Positions 43,402 through 54,131 of a stretch of 64,000 nt of DNA are shown here, piece by piece; position 1 is the first letter of the stretch; each line of letters starts with the position of its first letter. The notes under the pieces were generated by a model that was not told the origin of the DNA, did no database searches, and saw only the letters and a program-made list of their open reading frames with translations. The stretch comes from Rhodanobacter sp. B04 (lineage in GTDB: Bacteria; Pseudomonadota; Gammaproteobacteria; Xanthomonadales; Rhodanobacteraceae), in NCBI RefSeq assembly GCF_002001125.1, contig NZ_MUNV01000011.1:186001-250000 (forward strand), in the 5' to 3' direction. A program made the translations under genes and the position numbers.

Positions 43402-44439
43402 ATGAAAGATCGTTGCGGGTTGTCCGTTGCCGTCAAGGCGGCACTTTTCGCCTCGGTATTCTGTGCCGGCTGTGCCGGCGTTTCTGCACAAACTCTCGCC
43501 GATGAAGGCAGTCAAGCCACAACCGCCGTCACCCAGACGCTGGTCGTCGAACCGGACCAGGGCCTCACGCCCATCTACAACCTGATCCAGTCGGCCAAGT
43601 CCAGCATCGACATGACGATGTACGAGCTGGTCGATACGCAGGCTTCGGGCCTGCTCTGCACCGCCGCCGAGAACGGCATCAACGTGCGCGTGATCCTCGA
43701 CCAGAACCTCGAGAAAAGTAACAACCAGGCGGCCTACACCCAGCTGAAGGGCTGCGGTGTGAACGTGGTCTGGGCATGGACCAAATACGCAGCCACCCAT
43801 CAGAAGACCATCACCATCGACGACACCACCAGTGCGGTGATGACGCTCAACCTGACCAGCCGCTACTACAGCACCACCCGCGACTTTGCGGTGATCGAGA
43901 ACGATCCAGGCGATGTCGCCGCGATCGAAAGCACGTTCAACGCCGACTTCAAGGCCCAGACGATCACGCCGCCGGTGGGTGACGATCTGGTCTGGAGCCC
44001 GACGGTATCCAAGACCGACCTGGTCAACCTGATCAATGGGGCGAAGGACAGCCTGCTGATCGAGAACGAGGAAATGAGCTACAGCACCATCGTCACCGCG
44101 CTGGAGAATGCGGCCAAGCGCGGGGTCAAGGTGACCGTGTGCATGACCAACGACGACAACGACTACCAGAGCGAATTCGAAGCTCTCACCAAAGCCGGCG
44201 TGAAGATCAGCACCTATCCGGATACGGCCACGGGGCTGTACATACACGCCAAGGTGATCGTGGCCGACTACGGCACCTCGACCGCGAAGGCCTTTGTGGG
44301 ATCGGAGAACTTCTCCTCGGCCTCGCTGACGGAGAACCGGGAACTTGGGCTGATCACCACCACGGCAGCCATCCTGACCCAGCTCAATACCACCCTCAGC
44401 AGTGACTATGCAGGTGGCACGCCCTGGACCAAGTCGTAA
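43402..44439 (+). CDS. Secreted phospholipase D-family protein
   Basis: This 345-residue protein has a signal peptide (cleavage near VSA-QT) and two phospholipase D half-domains. The first HKD motif is THQKTITIDD with NLTSRYYSTTRDF downstream. The second is HAKVIVADYGTSTAKAFVGS with NFSSASLTENRELG. Two complete HxK motifs suggest an active phosphodiesterase, acting on lipid or nucleic acid outside the cytoplasm. AAAAGGAC precedes the ATG at 43402; the upstream in-frame extension has no signal sequence. A 14-bp inverted repeat follows. Confidence 0.85.
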   Translation: MKDRCGLSVAVKAALFASVFCAGCAGVSAQTLADEGSQATTAVTQTLVVEPDQGLTPIYNLIQSAKSSIDMTMYELVDTQASGLLCTAAENGINVRVILDQNLEKSNNQAAYTQLKGCGVNVVWAWTKYAATHQKTITIDDTTSAVMTLNLTSRYYSTTRDFAVIENDPGDVAAIESTFNADFKAQTITPPVGDDLVWSPTVSKTDLVNLINGAKDSLLIENEEMSYSTIVTALENAAKRGVKVTVCMTNDDNDYQSEFEALTKAGVKISTYPDTATGLYIHAKVIVADYGTSTAKAFVGSENFSSASLTENRELGLITTTAAILTQLNTTLSSDYAGGTPWTKS

Positions 44440-44445
44440 ACCCGT

Positions 44446-44485
44446 CGTCGAAGCGCATGGTGTGCAAACATCATGCGCTTCGACG
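44446..44485. repeat. 14-bp inverted repeat after the phospholipase D gene
   Basis: Positions 44446-44459 pair perfectly with 44472-44485 around a 12-base loop. Without a T-run it is not a standard terminator, though it may protect the mRNA 3' end. Confidence 0.7.
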
Positions 44486-44616
44486 TATCCACCGGTGGAT
44501 GCCGATACGCCGTAGCCGGCCCGTGTATCCGTACTGGCTGTCATCCTCGCAGGCGAGTCGGCGTTACTATGGAGGCTGGATGAACTTATCCATCGAATCC
44601 TTCAAGGGAAATACAC

Positions 44617-45393
44617 ATGCACGGCTTGTTCTGGAAATCTGTGCGGTCGCTGCTGTTGCCTGCACTGCTGGCCGGAATGTTCGGAGCGCCTTCGATGGGG
44701 GCTGCGGCAACCGATGGAGTCTCTGCGCCCAAGAGTGCGGATACGGCGCCTAGCGATGCCGACCTAGCGTCGACCAAGTGTGCGATCGGCGAGGAACGCT
44801 TTCTTCCCGGCGATTATTTCTATTGCCTGGCGACGCTGAGTTATGGCGAACAGCACTACGGCTACGCACAGAAATTCTTCCAGGAGGCGGCTGGCTGGGG
44901 CAGCAAGCCGGCGCAATACGTGCTCGGCATCATGGCGCTGAATGGCGACCACCAGCCGGTGAACCGCCCGCTGGCGCTGGCCTGGCTGACGCTGGCGGCG
45001 GAACGGCCGCGATCCAGTTTCGGGCAGGCTTATCAATCGGCCTATGCCCATGCCACGGTGGCCGAGCGCCAGGCCGCCGAATCGCTGCTGGCGAAACTTC
45101 GCCCGGTCTATGCCGATGCCACCGCAGCGGTACGTGCCGAGAAACGCTACACGCAAGGCATGGCCCAGCTCGCGCATGCGAATGCCGGCGAGGGCAATTA
45201 CTGCTTGGAGGGCCTGACGACACCGGCGGACCCGGCGCCCGATCCCCAGCAATGCCTGCCGATGCAGACGATGGTCGATGCGATCGATAAGCAAGCCGCG
45301 ATCGTGTTCGACGGCTGGTCCGGGCACGTGAGCGTCGGTGCGTTGCAACAGGTGGCCGCACCCGCAACGAATGCGCCGCGTCCGGTGAAGTGA
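44617..45393 (+). CDS. Periplasmic Sel1-like repeat protein
   Basis: This 258-residue protein has a signal peptide (LLLPALLAGMFGAPSMGAAA) and helical repeats resembling Sel1/TPR units. These include YAQKFFQEAAGWGSKPAQYV and LGIMALNGDHQPVNRPLALA, the latter with the typical G..V..D...A pattern. Such repeats mediate protein-protein contacts; no specific role can be assigned. Four cysteines may form disulfides. AAGGGA lies before the ATG. Confidence 0.7.
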   Translation: MHGLFWKSVRSLLLPALLAGMFGAPSMGAAATDGVSAPKSADTAPSDADLASTKCAIGEERFLPGDYFYCLATLSYGEQHYGYAQKFFQEAAGWGSKPAQYVLGIMALNGDHQPVNRPLALAWLTLAAERPRSSFGQAYQSAYAHATVAERQAAESLLAKLRPVYADATAAVRAEKRYTQGMAQLAHANAGEGNYCLEGLTTPADPAPDPQQCLPMQTMVDAIDKQAAIVFDGWSGHVSVGALQQVAAPATNAPRPVK

Positions 45394-45572
45394 TGCGTTG
45401 ACCGTTCGCGCAGATATCTGGTCTGCCGCATCCGGCTCGAAGCTCGCATGGCGTCGTTTGCGGCCGAGCGAGTGACCGGAATCGATGCAAGCATGGCGTG
45501 TGCCTGTACGATCCGGAGGAAGGGCGCGGCTTCACGCTTTCTGCGGGCTCCGCATGGAACGAAAATGCAGCG

Positions 45573-46583
45573 ATGGACAGTAGCCTTGGAGGCCCTGGCC
45601 AGCAGCATGACCGCGTTCCCGGGATGAGTGGATTGGAAGCGATGGCTGATATCGAACAGAGAATGGAAACGGACGGCGACGTCTACAAGACCCTGCTGGA
45701 GTCGACCAGGGCCATACCGTGGAAAATCGATTGGACCACGATGGGGTTCGCCTATATCGGGCCGCAGATCGAGGGTCTGCTGGGCTGGGAGCCGTCCAGT
45801 TGGGCAAGCGTGCAGGACTGGGCCGATCGCATGCATCCTGAAGACCGGGCCTGGGCCGTCGATTTTTGCGTCGCGCAATCGAAGGCCGGCGTCGATCATG
45901 AGGCCGACTATCGCGCACTGTGCAAGAACGGCGATTACGTCTGGATCCGCGATGTGGTGCACGTGGTGCGCAATGCGGATGGTTCGGTCGATTCGCTGAT
46001 CGGATTCATGTTCGACATCAGCGAGCGCAAGCGGACCGAGCAGAAGCTGATCGACATGCAGAAGGAACTGGAGGAACTGTCGTACAAGGACGGGCTTACG
46101 GGCGTGGCCAACCGGCGCCGGTTCGATGCCATCATGGATACCGAATGGAACAATGCGCGGCGCAACCGGCAGCCGCTGTCGCTGGTCATGCTCGATATCG
46201 ATTATTTCAAGCAGTACAACGACCACTACGGACACCTGGAGGGGGACTTGTGCCTGAAGCGGGTGGCCCATGTTCTCGGTGCCGCAGCAACGCGGGCGCG
46301 CGATTTCGTAGCCCGTTTCGGCGGCGAGGAGTTCGTGCTGGTGCTGCCCGAAACGGACGAGCGTGCCGCGCTGAAAGTGGCCGAGCGCTGTCGCGAGCTG
46401 ATGGCGCTGGAACAGATTCCCCATGCCCGCTCCGGGATTGGCCCGGTGTTGACCGTCAGCCTGGGCGTGGGCACCACGATTCCGTCCGATGGCGATGAAC
46501 CGCTGCCGTTTATCGAGGCGGTGGACAGGCGCCTGTACCAGGCCAAGCAGCAGGGACGGAACCGTATGGTTGCGGAGAACTAG
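45573..46583 (+). CDS. PAS-GGDEF diguanylate cyclase
   Basis: This roughly 336-residue protein makes c-di-GMP from two GTP. A PAS_3-type sensor (about 35-150, from DVYKTLLEST to GFMFDISERKRTEQ) is followed by a GGDEF domain with active-site GGEEF (RFGGEEFVLVLPET). The inhibitory RxxD site (RARD) lies five residues before it, so product inhibition is likely. No membrane segment is seen, so it is cytosolic. The start is uncertain: a GTG at 45498 and ATGs at 45624 and 45642 (the last with GGAAG upstream) are also in frame. Confidence 0.85.
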   Translation: MDSSLGGPGQQHDRVPGMSGLEAMADIEQRMETDGDVYKTLLESTRAIPWKIDWTTMGFAYIGPQIEGLLGWEPSSWASVQDWADRMHPEDRAWAVDFCVAQSKAGVDHEADYRALCKNGDYVWIRDVVHVVRNADGSVDSLIGFMFDISERKRTEQKLIDMQKELEELSYKDGLTGVANRRRFDAIMDTEWNNARRNRQPLSLVMLDIDYFKQYNDHYGHLEGDLCLKRVAHVLGAAATRARDFVARFGGEEFVLVLPETDERAALKVAERCRELMALEQIPHARSGIGPVLTVSLGVGTTIPSDGDEPLPFIEAVDRRLYQAKQQGRNRMVAEN

Positions 46584-46755
46584 GGGTCGGCTATTTCGTT
46601 CAATGGTGCGATAGCCAGGTTCTTTTGGCGCAGCTCGGACGATGGTAGGGGCGTTAAGTTTCTTGAATCCCAGCTGAAAACAGCAGTACGACAGAAAGAT
46701 TTTCGAACGACTGCGCAGCTAGCCTGCGCGTGTTCGCCCACATCCCTGTCCGGCC

Positions 46756-47880
46756 ATGCACGTCGTTTACGCTTTCTGGTCCGGGGTGGTGAGCTGGCTG
46801 GCCAATCGCGCGATCGTGCCTGGCCTCGCCGCGCTGCATCTCACCGCCTACGTCGATCGGCCGCGCGAGATCGCGCAATACTTCCTGTTGACCGCCGTAC
46901 AGGTGGCGATCATCGCGTTCGTGTTCAGACCGATGGAAAGCCTGTGGCCGGTGGAGCATTGGGCCGATCGCCGGTTCACCGTGATCGACCGCAGCTACAC
47001 GTTGATCAAGCTGTTCGGCGTGCTGCCGCTGTTCACCTATCTGGTGCTGTCGCCACTGAGTCAGTGGCTTGGCGGGAGCAGCAGCGACGATGCCGCCGGC
47101 CTGATCAGCGTGCAGGGCATGCTGCCCTGGCTGGGCCATCACCCGGTGCTGCTGTTCCTGGTCTATTACGCGATCTACGATCTCGTCTACTACCTGATCC
47201 ATCGCCTGCAGCACGGCATCCCGTGGTGGTGGGCGCTGCACAGCCTGCATCACAGCCAGCGCCAGCTCAGCTGCTGGTCGAACGATCGAGACCATTATCT
47301 GGACGATCTGCTGGAGGCGTTGATCGTGGCTGCGGTCGCCTTGCTGATCGGCGTCTCGCCGACCGACTTCGCGCTGCTGGTGCTGTCCGGCGAGCTGCTG
47401 CAGAACCTCGGGCACACCAACGTGCGGCTGCGCTTCGGGCCCGTGCTGGAGAAAGTGCTGGTCGATCCGCACTATCACCGGTTGCACCACATGCGGGTGG
47501 ATCCGGATCGTCCGCAATTGCACGCCTGCAACTACGCCTTCATCTTCCCGCTATGGGACATCGTTTTCGGCACCGCGCTGTTCGGCGAACCCGCGCATCC
47601 CACCGGTGTGGGTGACCCGATGGTCGATGCCGACAACCGGCGCGGCATCGTTGCCCAACAGCTGGCCACGCTGCGCCGTTTCTGGGGTGCATTTCGCCGC
47701 CGTGCCGGCTGGCGTTACGGCGAGGTGGCGTTCAACGTGAATTACGAACCGATCTCCGTGAAGGATTTCGACCTGCACGAGCTGGAGTCGAGCCACATTC
47801 CGATGGCGGCTTCGGCGCCGTCGCCAGCCCGGGTAACCGAGCCGGTGGCCGACACCGACGACCAGGGAATCTCCGTCTGA
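46756..47880 (+). CDS. Sterol desaturase/fatty acid hydroxylase-family membrane protein
   Basis: This 374-residue inner-membrane protein has four or more hydrophobic segments and the complete di-iron histidine set HRLQH, HSLHHS, HTN and HYHRLHH. Family members insert hydroxyls or double bonds in sterols, carotenoids or fatty acids; the substrate here cannot be read. The tail (about 330-374) is polar and unconserved. It lies between two diguanylate cyclases on the same strand, without operon-tight spacing. Confidence 0.85.
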   Translation: MHVVYAFWSGVVSWLANRAIVPGLAALHLTAYVDRPREIAQYFLLTAVQVAIIAFVFRPMESLWPVEHWADRRFTVIDRSYTLIKLFGVLPLFTYLVLSPLSQWLGGSSSDDAAGLISVQGMLPWLGHHPVLLFLVYYAIYDLVYYLIHRLQHGIPWWWALHSLHHSQRQLSCWSNDRDHYLDDLLEALIVAAVALLIGVSPTDFALLVLSGELLQNLGHTNVRLRFGPVLEKVLVDPHYHRLHHMRVDPDRPQLHACNYAFIFPLWDIVFGTALFGEPAHPTGVGDPMVDADNRRGIVAQQLATLRRFWGAFRRRAGWRYGEVAFNVNYEPISVKDFDLHELESSHIPMAASAPSPARVTEPVADTDDQGISV

Positions 47881-47967
47881 TCGCTGGCTATTGCACTAAA
47901 GCCAGGTTCGGAGTGAGCTACACCCAAGGCATGGGGTGACAACACCTCGACCGTCAGGGGCAGGGTG

Positions 47968-48981
47968 ATGAGCGAGCCGCATATCGGTTGGAGTGGGGAC
48001 CGACTGCTGGAGGTGATCAGGACACAGACCGAGATTGCCAAGCTGGGTCTGGACCTGGGCGCCGTGATGACGCTGGTTGCCGAGCGTACGCAGCGGCTTA
48101 CTTCGGCGACCGGTGCGGTGGTGGAGTTGGCCGAGGATGGCGAGCTGGTTTACCGGGCAGCTTCGGGTGTAGCCAGCCCACACCTGGGCCTGCGCCTGCA
48201 GCTTGCCATGAGCCTGTCGGGGCAATGCATCGAGGAGGCGCGTGCGCTGTCCTGCACCGATTCGGATACCGACGACAGGGTCAATCGCGAAGCCTGCCGC
48301 CTGATTGGTTTACGCTCGATGGTCGTGATGCCCTTGCGCCATCACGAAACCGTGGTCGGCGTGCTGAAAGTGCTGTCCGATAAGCCCGGTGCTTTCGACG
48401 ACGGCGATGTGAAGATCCTGGAACTGATGTCCGAGGTGATTGCTGCGGCGATGTTCCATGCGGCCAAGTACGAGGAGAGCGAGCTGTTGTTCCAGGCAAC
48501 CCATGACGCGCTCACCGGCTTGCCGAATCGTTCCCTGTTCTACGAACGTCTGCGTCATCGGCTGGCCGAGGCCCAGCGCGGGTCCGCGCCATTCGGTTTG
48601 CTCAATGTCGACATGGATGGCCTGAAGCCGATCAACGATCAGCTGGGTCATCGAGTCGGGGATGCTGCGATCAGGGAACTGGCAAGGCGCATCAAGGATG
48701 CCTGCCGCGCAGCCGATACGGTAGCTCGCGTGGGCGGCGACGAGTTTGGCGTGATCCTGTCCAGCATCGACGGCCGCGATGGTGCCAGGCACCATGTCGA
48801 ACGCCTCGCGGAACAGATCGGCCAACCCTTCGAGTTCGAATGGAAGTCCATTCCATTGGGCGCGAGTATCGGTCTGGCGATCTACCCGGATGATGGCGAG
48901 GAGCTCAATCACCTGCTCGACAAGGCGGATCAATCGATGTACGTCGCCAAACGGGCGAAGCTGAAGCCGTTGCTGCGCTGA
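47968..48981 (+). CDS. GAF-GGDEF diguanylate cyclase
   Basis: This 337-residue cytosolic c-di-GMP synthase has a GAF sensor domain (about 25-165) and a GGDEF domain with an intact RVGGDEFGVIL site. A putative inhibitory RxxD (RAAD) lies five residues before it. The GAF domain may sense a small ligand or redox state, unknown here. AGGGGCAGGG precedes the start; a GTG one codon upstream is an alternative. It converges with gcvP across a terminator. Confidence 0.88.
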   Translation: MSEPHIGWSGDRLLEVIRTQTEIAKLGLDLGAVMTLVAERTQRLTSATGAVVELAEDGELVYRAASGVASPHLGLRLQLAMSLSGQCIEEARALSCTDSDTDDRVNREACRLIGLRSMVVMPLRHHETVVGVLKVLSDKPGAFDDGDVKILELMSEVIAAAMFHAAKYEESELLFQATHDALTGLPNRSLFYERLRHRLAEAQRGSAPFGLLNVDMDGLKPINDQLGHRVGDAAIRELARRIKDACRAADTVARVGGDEFGVILSSIDGRDGARHHVERLAEQIGQPFEFEWKSIPLGASIGLAIYPDDGEELNHLLDKADQSMYVAKRAKLKPLLR

Positions 48982-49032
48982 CTCGCCCGATCTTGCGCGC
49001 TGTCGTCATCTGCGAAGCCTTTCACCATCAGC

Positions 49033-49060
49033 AAGAGGCCCCGCATCCGCGAGGCCTCTT
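49033..49060. terminator. Terminator between the GAF-GGDEF gene and gcvP
   Basis: AAGAGGCC (49033-49040) pairs with GGCCTCTT (49053-49060), with a further 3-bp inner stem after one mismatch. It lies between convergent genes and is nearly symmetric, so probably bidirectional. Confidence 0.7.
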
Positions 49061-49090
49061 CGTATCGATCCTGCCGTCTGCTGTGGCGTA

Positions 49091-51961
<2,871 letters not shown>

Positions 51962-52029
51962 AGGGGCAGGGTTCATGACGGGCGTCCGGAAATGGCCGAT
52001 AAGGGCCGGGCGTGCGTGCCGCACGTGGG

Positions 52030-52212
52030 GCGCCCCTCTGTCCTTTTGCCTGAGAGTTTGGAGACGCGGATACGTCTCGTGCACCTTCGGCGGCGGATTC
52101 AACCGCTCTCTCCAGAGTGTTTACGCGTGATGGTGTGGGGCCTGAGCGATTACGGGCGTTGCGTCTTCGGCAGCGGCTGCGCCCGGTCAAGGGCCATCCG
52201 CTTCTCCCACCA
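52030..52212 (-). promoter_or_regulatory. Tandem glycine riboswitch upstream of gcvP
   Basis: On the minus strand aptamer 1 (about 52212-52135) has GGGAGAAGCGG, GCTGCCGAAGACGCAACGC and TCGCTCAGGCCCC. Aptamer 2 (about 52115-52035) has CTGGAGAGAGCGG, CCGCCGAAGGTGCA and AACTCTCAGGCAAAAGGACA. These GGAGAG / GCCGAAG / CUCAGGC triads are the glycine aptamer hallmarks, and the two units are joined by a short linker. gcvP starts about 70 nt downstream. A GGGGCGCCCC palindrome at 52027-52036 may belong to the expression platform. Confidence 0.88.
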
Positions 52213-52228
52213 AGCGTTTACCGCGACA

Positions 52229-52257
52229 ATTATACAGGCCTTGTGACGTCGTGTCGG
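52229..52257 (-). promoter_or_regulatory. Promoter of the glycine riboswitch-gcvP transcript
   Basis: A perfect TATAAT (52229-52234) with CCGACA (52252-52257) 17 bp upstream on the minus strand. Transcription would start near 52222, just before aptamer 1. Nothing else is seen in the gap from here to the hydrolase gene at 52417. Confidence 0.7.
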
Positions 52258-52416
52258 CGTTTTGCTGGCGAGCCGGAAGGAGTATCGGCGGGGCCATGCC
52301 CAGTTGCAGCTGGTTGGCAGCTGGCACGTTGAAAACAAGCATGTGAAAGGCGTCAGAAAACCCAGTCTCATGTGACATCATCGTGCGGACAAGGCCAATG
52401 CACCGAGGCTGCCTGG

Positions 52417-53271
52417 ATGGCTGTGCGTAGAAAATGCCTGTTCCTTGCGTTGGCCTTGCTGGTGCTGTATTTCCTGCTGCCGGCGCTGTTGCTTCGTTTC
52501 GCGATCGATCAGCTGGCGTTTGCCGCCCAGACAAGTGCTGCTACCCATGAAGACCAACGTTACGAGGTGAAAGTTGGCAGCGGCAGATCGGTCGTCGTCA
52601 GACGCTACGGGTCGGCGAATGCAGCATGCGTCATCTTCTTTCCGGGTCAGCACGGCGGCATCGGAACGTACGAACGTACGTTGTTCCCGCAGATCGAGGG
52701 TGCGGGTGCTGTGGTCTACGCCGTGTCCTATCCAGGACAGGATGGTGCCGCCGGTTCAAGTCGTCTGCGCTGGTTGAGCGGGGACGTGGCGGTTGCGATG
52801 GATTTCATTGGGCGCAAGACATCTTGCATTCCGGCGCAATCGGTCTTCGTCGGCCGTTCGCTGGGAGCTACGGTCGCCTTGGTAGAAGCCGAGCGTTTTT
52901 CTCCCCGTGGCGTTCTGCTTGATGGTGTTTCACCCGATCTTGCCGGAGTTGTCCATGCGTGGTTCGAGCGGCACCCGCTGGCCATCGGTTGGAGGCTGCT
53001 TCCGGTTCGCCTGTTGCTGGCGGACGACTTCGCACTGGTTGATATCGTGGCAAAGCTTCCAGCAACGCCGGTCGTCATTTTTCAGGGAATGGCCGACCGG
53101 GTGACGCCGTTTGAGTCGATGCGGATCTGGGTCTCTGCAAACCCTGCCATCCGATTTGTCCCGATTCCAGGCGCCAGCCATGAAAACGCGTACAGGCTCG
53201 GTCGCGCCAGTTACCTCGAGTCGCTTAAAGATTTACTGAGCGCCAAGGTCGCAAGCCATTGTCCGGATTGA
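52417..53271 (+). CDS. Membrane-anchored alpha/beta hydrolase
   Basis: This roughly 284-residue protein has one N-terminal membrane helix (CLFLALALLVLYFLLPALLL) and an alpha/beta hydrolase domain. The nucleophile motif is FVGRSLGATVAL, with AFAL and IFQGMADRVTPFES carrying the candidate Asp and GASHENAYR the candidate His. The fold probably faces the periplasm; the substrate is unknown. The start at 52417 has GAGG eight bases upstream; in-frame codons earlier are possible. Confidence 0.75.
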   Translation: MAVRRKCLFLALALLVLYFLLPALLLRFAIDQLAFAAQTSAATHEDQRYEVKVGSGRSVVVRRYGSANAACVIFFPGQHGGIGTYERTLFPQIEGAGAVVYAVSYPGQDGAAGSSRLRWLSGDVAVAMDFIGRKTSCIPAQSVFVGRSLGATVALVEAERFSPRGVLLDGVSPDLAGVVHAWFERHPLAIGWRLLPVRLLLADDFALVDIVAKLPATPVVIFQGMADRVTPFESMRIWVSANPAIRFVPIPGASHENAYRLGRASYLESLKDLLSAKVASHCPD

Positions 53272-53347
53272 ATCCTGCGGACAAGCTTCAGCCGGGACCG
53301 TCGCGTTATGCTTGCAGCCAGCGTGCCACTGTCGGGTAAGAACCACC

Positions 53348-53755
53348 ATGATCCGCATCGGCGAAATCGACCATGTGGTACTGCGCGCCATCGACATCGT
53401 GGCGATGCAACGCTTCTACTGCGACGTTCTGGGCTGCCGCGAGGAGCGCCGGCAGGATGAGATCGGCCTGGTGCAGCTGCGTGCCGGTGCATCCTTGATC
53501 GATCTGGTCAGCATCGGTGGCCAGATCGGCCGGCACGGTGGCGCCGCGCCAGGTGGCGAAGGCCACAACATGGATCATCTGTGCCTGCGCGTGGAGGGTT
53601 ACGATGAGCCGGCCATCCTTGCGCATCTGAAGGCGCATGACGTGCGTATCGGCGAACTGGGTTCACGCTACGGCGCTCAGGGTGAAGGTCCGTCGATCTA
53701 CCTGTATGACCCGCAGGGCAACATGATCGAACTTAAGGGACCGCCTGCGTCGTGA
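53348..53755 (+). CDS. VOC-superfamily (glyoxalase-like) protein
   Basis: This 135-residue protein contains a vicinal oxygen chelate fold, beginning IGEIDHVVLRAIDIVAMQRF with the metal-site His. It also has NMDHLCLRVEGYD and the C-terminal IYLYDPQGNMIELKG carrying the Glu ligand. Family roles include glyoxalase, dioxygenase and antibiotic-binding proteins; the specific one is unknown. It is a stand-alone gene. Confidence 0.85.
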   Translation: MIRIGEIDHVVLRAIDIVAMQRFYCDVLGCREERRQDEIGLVQLRAGASLIDLVSIGGQIGRHGGAAPGGEGHNMDHLCLRVEGYDEPAILAHLKAHDVRIGELGSRYGAQGEGPSIYLYDPQGNMIELKGPPAS

Positions 53756-53810
53756 TGCTTTCAGGGTCGTGAGCGCTACGCTTCCCGACTTTGCTGAACC
53801 CTGAAAGGAC

Positions 53811-53836
53811 GAAAGCCGCCTTGAGGGCGGCCTTCC
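53811..53836 (+). terminator. Terminator-like hairpin after the VOC gene
   Basis: GAAAGCCGCC (53811-53820) pairs with GGCGGCCTTC (one G-T pair) around a short loop. It closely repeats the hairpin at 53863-53888, forming a tandem pair. Confidence 0.65.
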
Positions 53837-53854
53837 TGACTTCAATCGAAGCCG

Positions 53855-53890
53855 TAAAAAACGAAAGCCGCCTTGAAAGGCGGCCTTCGT
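53855..53890 (-). terminator. Terminator of tRNA-Leu
   Basis: On the minus strand ACGAAGGCCGCCTT pairs with AAGGCGGCTTTCGT (one G-T pair), followed by six T. It lies immediately after the tRNA 3' end. Confidence 0.85.
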
Positions 53891-53897
53891 CTACAAT

Positions 53898-53984
53898 TGG
53901 TGCCCAGGAGAGGACTCGAACCTCCACGGAGTTGCCCCCGCTAGCACCTGAAGCTAGTGCGTCTACCAATTCCGCCACCTGGGC
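53898..53984 (-). tRNA. tRNA-Leu (CAG)
   Basis: An 87-nt tRNA with genomically encoded CCA. The acceptor stem GCCCAGG/CCTGGGC is perfect, the D arm is GCGGAATTGGTAGACGC, and the anticodon stem CTAGC/GCTAG holds the loop TTCAGGT (anticodon CAG). A long variable arm marks it as a class II Leu tRNA, and GAGGTTCGAGTCCTC is the T arm. Confidence 0.97.
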
Positions 53985-54131
53985 AGGTGTCACACCGCTC
54001 TGCGAGCTGCGTGAGCCGCGTAATTTAGGCATCTGTCGGCGGCTTGTCAACACTTTTTCACATTTCGTTCTTTCACACCCAATCATCGTGTCGTGTCATT
54101 CTCCGCGCCGCGCATACCACAAGGATATTTA

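Noticed and set aside
53898-53984. tRNA-Leu as a proven attachment site of a genomic island
   Set aside because: No integrase and no direct repeat of the tRNA 3' end were seen within the window.
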